From contig FN649735.1 of the NCBI GenBank assembly GCA_000310025.1, positions 2,737,085 through 2,767,238 on the forward strand: 30,154 bases of DNA. The letters are read 5' to 3'. Source of the DNA: Ectocarpus siliculosus. Taxonomy: Eukaryota > Sar > Phaeophyceae > Ectocarpales > Ectocarpaceae. Both the position numbers and the translations under genes were made by a program. A model generated the notes under the pieces. It had not been told where the DNA came from. It searched no databases and worked only from the letters and a program-made list of their open reading frames with translations. Below, in pieces: positions 10,330-20,200 of this stretch; within the stretch, counting starts at the first letter, position 1; each line of letters opens with the position of its first letter.

Positions 10330-11947
10330 CATCATCATCAAAGCAAGAGGCAGGGAGACAATAGCGAAGGTGAGACTCCCCCATGCCGGGCGTGCGTCGA
10401 TTGACGTGCTGACCTTTTGTTCCCGGGCATTGATCCATCACTCACACATTGCTCGAGATCTTTGAACCCACCTGATCATGGTCGACGTTCAGAGCAGAAA
10501 TTACGTTTGCTGTCTGGGATGCTTGTTTTGTTGTTTTGGCTCTCATGGTCGGCCGTGGTAGATAATATGTTGCAACGGGCATTTTCGGGCCTTTGTCGTG
10601 TCTTCTCCTGCTGAATTTATTTTTGCGATGACGATTTTCGATGCAACCAGCGGAGACGATGACGAGAAGAGCCACCCGAGATACATAATAATCAAAATCC
10701 AATACCACCATTGATAATTACTTCCTCCGGGCCCTCCGTGATCAAGTTTGATTGTTGATTCAGTATTTTTGCCACTTTGAACAACCTATCTATCTATATG
10801 ATACCTAGAATAATAGGTGTGTGGTGCAATTTCTTCGCTCAGAACAAAGGCCTGAATTCGCACGACATGGTCAATTGTGTCAGGCGCGGCGATGTGCTGG
10901 AGATGCAAGCAGGGGAGGAGGACTCGGGGGTTGAACTTCGTTCGGTGGGATTGCCGTCCGGTGGTGGAGGGTGAAAAAGATGATAAGGATGTTGATGCGG
11001 GACGGGTTGTGGATTATGGCGGGCGACAGTTGATGAGTCGCTCGTGGCGGATGGAGACGTAGAGAACAGGAAGGGAGGGGAAAGAAGATCGAGCGTGTGT
11101 GTGTGTGGTGTGATGTGCGTCGGCGGGATGTGAGATAGGGAGAGGAAAGATGATCGGCAGGATAGTATTTATACGCCATGTGTCAACCGCCAAACCATGC
11201 GTGAAATGTATATCACGCACCTGCAGGCACACGCGGACGTACGCAGTATACATTTTGCCTTGTTGTGTTGTGTGTGTTTGTCTCCAAGTGGGGAACCAAA
11301 TGAAAGCGTAGGGGTGCCGGTTCCGACACTAGTGGTGACTGGACGCGCGCGTTTGTGGAACTTCTCTGGCGAAAAAACCGAAATGTGATGAATAGAACGT
11401 AATTTCTGACCCGCTCTACAACAGCAAGCTGCACACCAACGATTTGCAATTACATTGGATGCACCGATATCTTTGAAGTCATGTGGACCTTTAATCTGAA
11501 TGCCCCGTGTTCACTCTTCTTCTCAGCCTTCTTGCGCCCAACAACCCCCCAACGAAAAACATAGGTACCATGTACCGGTGGAATCGAGCAGTTGAGTCAG
11601 TCACACTCTCCCTAATGCCAGCAGCGTCTGTCTCTTTATCTCTCGTAGCATCTGTGTTTCGAACGCCCAGCACCGATGTGCTTTCTGTGTTCTCACGCGA
11701 GTTTTACTTCATACGATTCATTATCCGAGGTTGATTGTTATTCCCGTTTGATGCGACCAAGCTGGTTGTCTTGTGCTGAATCGTTGTAGAGGGTAGGCCT
11801 CGGAGGTTGACTGAGCCCTGCCTTTGCGGAACACTCTCCTCAATACGTGCTGGCTCTTTCGTACATCGGGGTATCTGCACCATCATTCTACCACCGTTCT
11901 TGAAGGGCCATCGCTCCTTTGGGACACAAGAAGACACATTTCAGGAA

Positions 11948-11982
11948 GGGGCGAACACATTCAAGGGGCGAACACATTCTAC
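11948..11982 (+). repeat. Short tandem duplication of GGGGCGAACACATTC
   Basis: GGGGCGAACACATTC occurs twice in immediate succession (starting about 11948 and 11965), separated by AA, just upstream of the candidate exons at 12181. The two copies are essentially identical, so the duplication is recent. No function is evident. Confidence 0.75.
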
Positions 11983-12180
11983 TTCTCTACGTTTCCGCAA
12001 CTTCGCTGCCGTCGAAGGGACCGGAGAAGCCACAGAGCTCTGATTTCCTCTACCTAGTAAACGGCTGCAAGTAGTCGATCCCCTTCCTTGATTCCTTCAC
12101 TCGAAAATGACCCTCCTCGCGTGCGCACCTCTGTCGGCGGGCAGTTTCTTGCTTGTCAGCCTTCCCTTCATCGCCCTAAG

Positions 12181-12455
12181 GATGGCGACAAATCTGTGAG
12201 CGGCTGGAATAACATCAAGAAGAAGCTGTTTGCGGCCGAAAAAACCTATCGCGTCCTTTCCGCGGACGGATCGAGCATCTTGGAGGCCACGGACGAGAAT
12301 TCCTGCTTTTCAACCAAAGAGGTAACCACTCTATGGCTTGTTGATGCCCTTTTATCTCAGACCTTTTCTGCTCCCCGATCAACTAACTTCGCTGCGGACA
12401 AGAAGGTCCCCAGAGACCTCCATCGATCCGACTTCGCACTCCTCGTGTCACCAAA
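12181..12455 (+). CDS. Candidate exon pair of an unrecognised gene
   Basis: Block 12181-12321 (47 codons, phase 0 on both sides) follows a long pyrimidine tract ending CCCTAAG and ends at the donor GAG|GTAACC. It reads DGDKSVSGWNNIKKKLF and continues TYRVLSADGSSILEATDE, which has globular-protein character. A second in-phase block begins after TTTATCTCAG at 12361, reads TFSAPRSTNFAADKKVP, and could end at a GTATTC donor after 12455. The downstream frame carrying DALNEGDASNLRDWCW at about 12518 is also protein-like, but no legal splice joins it without a stop. Start and end are not found. This may be a decaying gene or transposon fragment; the family is not recognised. Confidence 0.3.
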
Positions 12456-12985
12456 GTATTCGATCGTTGTTTTTTAATCAGCCACGATCTGCATAGTGGT
12501 TTTGATCGCTTCGTTTGGACGCCCTGAACGAGGGCGATGCATCGAATTTGAGAGACTGGTGTTGGAAATATACCCCCACCTTATCCGGGCTCAACGTGAG
12601 AAGCAAGAGAAGCAAAAGCAACTCGTCTTACATACATCAGCTGGCTCCAACGCTGACCAGCGGGGAAAGGAGACGTGTTTCCGGCAAAAGGTTGTAGAAC
12701 CTCTTTGGAGACCCCCAAACCAATGTTACTGGGATTCCGTAGTTAAAACACCGGAGAGGTTTCCATCGAAAACGTTTGCAGTACCTCTAACAGGGGTACA
12801 GATCAAAAAGTGAAAGCACAGCGTGCTGACGCCCTCGAACTCACGAGGCACAGCTAAAACTTCTGCAATGCTAGCACCCAATCTACAGCACGGCTGCCGT
12901 GCAATGGGTCGGCATTGGTTGAGACGGTTCGCTGCTAAGGTGATGAGGACAGGCATGAGTGCAAAAATGCCTTTCCCGTGAAAGG

Positions 12986-13015
12986 GGAGAGAGAGAGAGA
13001 GAGGGAGAGAGAGAG
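12986..13015. repeat. (GA)n microsatellite abutting an ORF start
   Basis: A GA tract with one GGG interruption directly precedes the ATG at 13016. If the frame is opened further upstream (12959), the repeat would encode alternating Arg/Glu. The internal ATG is preferred as start because it excludes the repeat. Confidence 0.9.
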
Positions 13016-13393
13016 ATGGGTCGCGAAAAGCTTACTCAACTCGCACCGGGTGTCCCCCCCTCGTCCTCATACCGTCTCACCTACCAATATGGGGGCGATA
13101 CCATCCAGTTCCCAAACGCGTGGGCAACCAAGGCGAGCAACGCCTCGTGCTGGACAATCTCGGGCTCCCCGGGAAAAAGCCGCCTCCACAGTGGAGCCCA
13201 TCACAACCACATGACCTATTTCGTGGGGCCCGACCAGCCGCAAGAATGGGTGGTCTGGGACAGTCCGGTGCCTGTCACCTGTTCCTGGGAGATTTTCGAC
13301 GTCGTCTGGAAGGACGACGACAACTTCAAGCTATGGCACAAGGAAGAGTGGGTGCGGTGGTCAGTGGCGTGCTTCGTGCCGACGACCGACTAG
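13016..13393 (+). CDS. Orphan Trp-rich protein, 125 aa
   Basis: An uninterrupted frame runs from ATG 13016 to TAG 13391-13393. It is GC-richer than its flanks, and the other two frames are clearly poorer. The first part reads MGREKLTQLAPGVPP, then a polar segment with YQYGGDTIQFPNAW. The second half is strikingly aromatic and acidic (EWVVWDSPVPVTCSWEIF, DVVWKDDDNFKLWHKEEW), with eight tryptophans in the last two thirds. There is no signal peptide, transmembrane helix or known motif. It could be a single-exon gene or the last exon of a longer gene including the blocks at 12181-12455. The family is not recognised. Confidence 0.45.
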   Translation: MGREKLTQLAPGVPPSSSYRLTYQYGGDTIQFPNAWATKASNASCWTISGSPGKSRLHSGAHHNHMTYFVGPDQPQEWVVWDSPVPVTCSWEIFDVVWKDDDNFKLWHKEEWVRWSVACFVPTTD

Positions 13394-16300
13394 GCTAAGG
13401 CCACCGAGTTCATCCGTTGCGAAGCCTGATTTGTCGATGACCGTGATTTTCTTGAGAAAACAAAAGTGGTACCTACAGGGTCAGGAGGTGGCGGCAGTGA
13501 TTTCGATTTTTTCGTTCAGATCTCAGAGGACGGTTGAGACGGCCGGCGCACGACTTGTATGATACGGCGCAGTTACTCAGTGGGCAGAATATGGAGGGGG
13601 GGAGAGACACGGTATTGACAAGAATTGACCAGCTATTATGTAATGATTTTGACTCACTTTCACTCTCGTCACAAACATTCGCCATTCTCCCTCCAATCCG
13701 GTTGCATTTCACCTCTGGACAACGGTAGCAAATGATAACACGTACGTGCAGTCCGAACGCTCGAAGGCACTGCTGTTGCTATATTGTGGAGAAAGGTGTA
13801 TGGGCCGTAATGTTTGACGGGGGAGTGACGGCTCTTGGGTTGGTGTCGCCGTTCGCCACCACCAAGGTTTCACTGTTGTTGCTTTTTGCAGGAGGTGTAG
13901 AGTGCGAATGAATCGGGTTTCCCAGCAGGTGACTTAGTTGGTTGGCACAGAGATGCCCATGATGTTACCAAACCTATGCGATGTCGCACAGACAGGTGGA
14001 GGTCAACCCGCCTCCCAATATATCGAGTGCCCGCGCTCCCTTGTGGAGACCTACCTTGTCAAGGTCGGACACCTTGGGGAACACAACCAAGGCCTCGAAA
14101 GGGGAGAAGGGGGTCGATCTCCACCTGTGGAACGCAGTAGGCGTTTGTGTGAATTCCTCTCCGTTTGGTTAGTCGCCCAGACATTGTGGTGAAATGTATA
14201 ATTGTAGTGTACGAGTTGTTGCGGAAGTGCTCCACTTGGGCTGCACCGAAAGGATTGGGTGGGCACTCAAGCTGCTACCAGAGCCTCATCATACTTCGCG
14301 GAATAAAGATCGCAGGATTATGCTACTGAGCGCATCTTAAATCCACCAGTCCCGTTAAGCAAGGCCATCGCCTTGAAGAAGTGTACTCGCTGCGAATGAG
14401 GTTCGCTCAATCGTGATTTCATTCGCGTATCACAAGACGCCTAGAATCGCATGGGAAGTCTCGACATGCTAGATGGAAAACGTAGACAACACATGCACCT
14501 TACTATCAAAACTAATGCCACGCACATGTGATTGAGTAGTCGCGAACGAAATCTCGGCCCACGCATGTCACGCTCGCTGACTTCTAGAAACTCTTGCGAC
14601 CTACGGGAGACAGGAGTGAACGAATGAACGGTTCAGTGTCTTTTCTTGTGGCTCGTATGGAAATGAAAAAATCAAACCAAAGGGAATTGCGTACAACAAC
14701 ACGTGATCATCAATATGAAAAAACCACGCTGTACCGAGCAGACAAACGGTACATTTATCAAGCGAACAACAAGGCCGACGCCAAGCAACGTAAAACACCA
14801 TACTACAGGGGATCGCCAGACACGTCCCGTTGTTGCATGACGGCAGTTTTACGCATCATCTCTCCAATCTCTTTACTTCAATTCAATCCCGCCGGTATTC
14901 CGCTGGCGTGCTCCCGCCAAAAAGAAAAGCGCTTGCGAGAGCCTCATTATCGCTTACTACGTACATCGGAAATTTTCATGCCATCCTTCCCGATCAAAAG
15001 CATACCCCTTGCCGATCATGTCTTATTATAGCCATGATCGGCCAAGTGCCAATTTCGATACAAGCAACATATACCCTTGCCAATAAATACCGTATACACC
15101 CATGTCTGTGCCTTGTACCCATGCACTAAACCAGCGTGGAGAACAGCAACGAACATGTCAAGAAATACAGTAACTTTGCGGCGCTTGTCTCCTCTGCAAA
15201 TTATCAACAGTTACTACTGCAGTCATCGGTTATTACTTCGTATGTTTCCGTCAGGATGTTCCAAAGGATTAGACTCTGGATACGTTAACTGCCAACTTCC
15301 AAAGTGGTGGCCGGCAACAGCGAATTTATCAAGTGGCTGCTCTAAATGCGGCAGACATTTCGCCCCACAAACTCTTCCGACGAAACAGAAACGACAACGG
15401 GTGCGCCCCAGAACAAACCAAGGACGAGCTGTCGATCTGATGCGAAAAGCCTTGACGCATCAATCATCCCATCACCCTGAAAAATATTGAGAATGCATAG
15501 AAAACCTGTGAAGACCATCACGGTGATATACATGTCAGACTACCCCCGCACCCGTTTGGGAACAGGAACAATGCAGCATGCTCCGTAAAAAAACCCAGGT
15601 CGTCCCTCAGAGAACACCAGAACACGCGCCAAAAACAAAAGCTCACAATTCTACTTCTATGATATCGTCAGATGGTCTGAACCATACGGTTGGCAAGAGA
15701 ATACGCAAAAAATAGCTGACTTAGCACAACCTCTCTACAGACATCTAGACTACCTACACCCGCCCCGGTCTCCTCCAAGCCCACTATTACCATCCAAGCT
15801 TCAAGGCGGCTTTCCACTGAAAACACGAATCTCGGTGCGGTATACCCCAAAAAGCAATGACAAGGGTCGTAAACAACACCCCTCGGGAAAACTACTCGAA
15901 AATAGTACCGAACCATACAATGCATTTACAGCAAACAAATGGGTGACCAAATCAGTGGAACCTGCTCCCGTTCCCACCAAAAAACACGCCACACCCAAAA
16001 CAGAAAACTCCCCCCAACAATACGCTATGAAACCGCTTGCGTTCCCTTGCCTGCGATCTAGTATGAACCTACCTCGTCCCCTCCCGCCATGCGAGTGGCA
16101 TCGGCCGAAATCTCTTATGCCGTGGTCGTTGGCGGGAGTTGCCCGAACAAACACGCCGCCTTCATGAAAGTGGCATCAATATACTTGAGCGCCGAACCAA
16201 AAGCCTGCCACTTCTCTTTCGTCCTCCACGAATCCACAACAAGCTTTACTTGCCTCGACAAAGTCCACTTCAACCAACTTATTCTGCTCCTTCCCCCCTA

Positions 16301-17270
16301 CTCAACCTTGTCCAACGAGCCCTACACACACCCCTGGACTTCCCGGATCCAAACAAATCACTTCCATGGCTCTGCCGAGTGGCCTGTCCGACAAATCGCA
16401 AATTCCGCCGGTTCCGGGAGGCCACAGCCATCGCCTGCACACGACAACGCATCCCCGCCAGAAGCGATAGACCGCTCCGCTACCGAGCCCCCCTATCATT
16501 TTGAACGCAAGTTCAATGATCTAACCATTACGGCTATTAGTAAACCCCCCCCCACCCTACTTTGTTGCTGCTATATATAGGTAGCATGTCCTAGACGGGC
16601 CGCCGGCTCCCCCTCACGTGCTGGACATGTCAAGCGCCGCAGGCCCGAGGTCCATGATCATCGTACCCGACCTGGGAGAAGCCTGAATGCAAGTGAAAGA
16701 TCGACAAAGAGATGGACAATAAATAAGAAGAGAAAACGTTCATAGGGGGTCAGTTACGAGGGAGTTGTAGGCCACAGCGGAAGAGCAGCGAGCGTCCGTG
16801 TCAAAGATCTAGATTGCCTTCGCCGCATGTAGTGCCAAACGCGTTTTTTTGGTGATACGCTGACTTCTAAGTTGGTGGCGGTACATGGTGGTGTTTTTGG
16901 CCCCATGGCCTGCTCCTGTGCTTGTTGGAAACAAGAAACGGGCGTCTAAGACTCACACCACACAGATTGTACGGAGTAGACTTCTTCTTGTAAACATGTG
17001 AACAGATTACCACAGACCCATGAGGATATGGAGCAGCAAGTGCATCATTCCGGCCGCCGGAGGCTATACGGGGGGGCACAATCAAGTGTCAGTAGAGTAG
17101 ATATTTTCCACAACTGACATCGCTCGAAAATAATAGCAGTGCATGGTAATAACAACACGCCCCGTTAAGACATGAGCACTGGGGGGGCTTCCTTCGCGTG
17201 AGCCGGCGGGAAACGAGCGCCTGCTTGATGTCTGAAATGGGCAAGGAAGAAAAACTTAGAACGTAAAACC
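13394..17270. other. Long stretch without a confident gene; AC-rich tract at 15550-16560
   Basis: No block with matching splice sites and protein-like sequence could be assembled. Open frames of 80-160 codons occur on both strands (for example 14594-15031, 15077-15490, 16089-16580 and 16139-16504) but overlap one another in different frames and lack motifs. From about 15550 to 16560 the plus strand is unusually rich in A and C and poor in G, ending in TATATATAG near 16575. An AATAAA lies at 16720, after a short frame stopping at about 16684, and might mark a transcript end. A decayed transposable element is possible, but no reverse transcriptase, integrase or terminal repeat was recognised. 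Confidence 0.4.
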
Positions 17271-20200
17271 TCAAAATTCCGCAGGATCACAGGCTCCAAT
17301 AAACAAATCGGCGTGCTGCCTGCTGTACTTCTGAGCGAATAACAAGACAATGATCTTCGGAAAATTCGTCTTCAAAAATCGAGTATTGTACTGCATGCAT
17401 GCACCACGCAACATCACCTGAGAGGAACCGATCCTGTACGACCGCTTCACCGACCGCAGCGTCGCCGGCGTGTCCCCCTTCTTGACCAGCTCCACCGTCT
17501 GGTAACGGCCGAGCGTCTCGCCTCCGCCGTCACCCCCGTGGGTCGGGGTGGCAGGCGCCTCGCCTCCGCCGCCGTCGAACTCCCCGCAGTCCTCCACACC
17601 ACCCCCGCCCAAGCTCCGCCACGCCACGGCGGCCAGGAGCGCCAACGCACCGAAAACGGCCGCTCCAACTTCGAACCAGCCCCACATCGAGGCAGGCGCG
17701 GGGGCGGGGGCGGGGGCGGGAGCGGGAGAAACCGGGGACCGGTACTTGGGTCGGGTTACGGTTGCGCTGCTCCGGACCGCGGCGGCGGAATCGGCGGAAG
17801 CTCCTTCGGCCTCTTCCGGGTAGTGTTGGTGGTAATGATGCGGGGCGGGGGGAGCCTGTTCTTGTTGTTGTTGTCCATCATCGGCCGTCACCGCTTCGGG
17901 GGCGGCGGCGGCGGCGACGGCAGCGGCGGCGGCGGCGGGGAGATCTTCCTGGCCGTCCTCATTCTCTTCCTCCTCGAGAGGTATCTCTTGCTCGTGTTGC
18001 TGCTGCTGCTGCTCCTCATCGCCGTCGCGCTTTACCTCCTCCGCGCCAGCTTCAACGACCTTCCCGCTCGAGCCCACGGCCGCATCATCTTCGAAAACGG
18101 CACTCGCTGCCTCCTCCCCCCCCCCCTCCTCCTCCTCCTCTGCGAGCTCGTCGCGTTCGGCAAGCACTCCCGCAGCTTCTCCCTCCACCGGTCCGACGAC
18201 GTTACCGCCGTCCGTCCTTCTCTCGGCCGTCACCGGCTCGACGGCGGCAGCAACCGGGCAGAAGAGATCCTGCGGCTGCTCCTCCAACCACGGGAGGAGC
18301 CGAGCAGGCGAGTACGACCCGGCGGGTACGGGGCCCGGCGCCTTGCCTTGACCCTCGCCGCCTAGGAAAGCGACCGCGCCTACGGACACCGCCACGGCCA
18401 AGGCCGACACCACGAACGGGCGAAGCCACGCCGACCACCTCCCCCGCCGCTCTCCTCCTCCGCCGCCGCCGCCGCCCTCCTCGCTGGCGCTCGCCGCCCT
18501 CGAACCCCCCCAGCCGGGGCTCAGCGAGGACGACGACCGGCACGGGGAGGCCAGGCACGCCTCCTCCGCCGCCATGCGCTCTGCCTCCTCCATCTCAAAC
18601 CGCACCCTGCGCTTCGCGGTGCTGGTGCCCTCCGTCGCCGCCACCCCCTTGCCAAACCCGCCCGACAGGATGCCCTTGGTCGGGGTGCAGCTGACCGATT
18701 TACTGCCGCCGCAGTGGGGGGAGGAGGATGGCCACGAGAGGCCGTCGCCGCCCGCCGCCGCTGATGCTTTCGCCGCCGTAGGCGCGCGGGGCGGCGGCGG
18801 CTTCATCTCGAGGGCGGCGTACCTAGCGGCGGAGGCGGTGGCGGCGGCGCGGGCGATCGCCGATGTCCGCTGCTGCTTCGGGGACTGCTGCTGCGCCCTC
18901 AGCTGTTCCTCCTCCTCCTGCTGCTCAACCTCAGGCCGGAAGAGCTTTCGGTTGGGCAGCTTCATTCTCTTCAGTCTCGCCGTCCCGCCGCAGTCCAGTT
19001 CCTGCTCCTCGTCGTCGCTGCCACTGTTGCTGCTGCTGCAGCTGCTCAAGCAGGCATCGCTACCGTCGCCGCCAACGCTGTCGCTCCTGGCGGTGAAAGG
19101 CAAGGTCCAGCTCGTCGACCCGCGCAGCTCCGAGGGGGTCATCCGGCCACCGCTGCCGGCACCTCCAACACGGCCGTAGTCTTCCTTGCCCAGCTCCGAC
19201 TCCTCGCTGCCGGGGGAACCGACGTCGGGGGAACCGACGTACGCCCCCTCATCCCGAGTCTCGTCTCCGCCTGCCCGACCCGCCGCCGTCTGCAGCTGCG
19301 ACGGGTCCTGAAGCAGCCGCTTCAGCGTGGGCGACATGAGGTCTTTCTTCCGAAGGGCAAGCCGCGCCGCGCGTCGGAGCCCGTCCGAACACGACGAGGA
19401 CGGCGGCGAGGGTATCTGCGAGGCACCGCTGCCGCTGCCAGCAGGAGAGCGAAGGCCGAAACGAGTGCCACCACCGGCAGCGGTGGTTGCGGCGGAGGCC
19501 TTTGAGGCAGGGCTGCACGGCGCGCTGGCGCTCATGGCAGCGGGGATGCGCGACAGAGAGATGCCCCCGCCACCGCCATCCCCAGCATCTGTCAGGACTC
19601 GGCTTAAACCGCCGCCGCCGCCGCCGCCACCGCCGCGCGCGAGCCCGCTAGCAGACGACGAAGATGATGAAGGCGCTGCCGCAGACTTCGCTACGCCTGC
19701 GGTGGCGAGTCGTTGCTGGTCCTTCAGCCTCCTGTCTCGCTCCACCTTCAGGGCCACGAGGCTGCGGTGTTGCGCCTGGGTCACCCCCGCGGGCCGCTGC
19801 CCTCCCCCCCCTCCCCTACCCGTGGCCATCACCATCCGAGTGGCCGCGGACGCCGCCGCCGCCGCCGCCGCATCAGCAGCAGAGGCCTCTGCCGTCGTAT
19901 CAGCATGAGCGGTGAGAGTGGAAGAAGACGCAGCACTAGAGGAAGCGGACATTGACTCGGCAGGGGCGGCAGCGCCAGCAGCACAGCCACCACCACCACC
20001 ACCACCACCACCAACGGCGGCGGGGGCGGCGGCGGCGGGGGCGCTAGAGCTGGGACCACCGTCCTTGGAGGTCTTGCCGGCGATAAAGTTGGACACGTGC
20101 GGCTGCTCCTGCAACACGGCCCTCTGGTTCGCTCGGTCCAGGGCGTGGTACATGCCTCCCCCCTCGGCCGGCCTGGGGAGTTTAAGACGCACCGGGTCAG

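Larger units (their letters stand above)
8093..11500. other. Intergenic stretch with simple repeats, no credible gene
   Basis: A 268-codon open frame on the minus strand (8280-9086) is broken up by a polyvaline run produced by the (CAA)n microsatellite and has no domain-like segment. Other frames up to about 164 codons (9679-10173) are equally unconvincing. Present are a (CAA)n run, a GA-rich run, a GAAGAGATCGCCGA short tandem repeat at about 8826-8868, ATTG repeats near 9062, an ACACACA-rich tract at about 9520-9573 and a GT run near 11096. No RNA gene was recognised. Confidence 0.5.

Noticed and set aside
15077-15490. Possible zinc-finger frame (CSKCGRHF)
   Set aside because: Only one Cys-x2-Cys pair is seen, with no matching second pair or repeat, and the rest of the frame is not protein-like.
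16139-16504. Arg/Pro-rich 121-codon frame considered as a retroelement fragment
   Set aside because: No reverse transcriptase, integrase, protease or zinc-knuckle motif is visible, and it overlaps an equally long frame at 16089-16580. Kept only as part of the AC-rich tract.
17538-18694. Long plus-strand open frames opposite the CLASP-like gene
   Set aside because: They are antisense shadows of the GC-rich low-complexity exon, rich in Arg/Pro/Ala, with no splice context. The minus-strand exon has matching splice phase and recognisable motifs.
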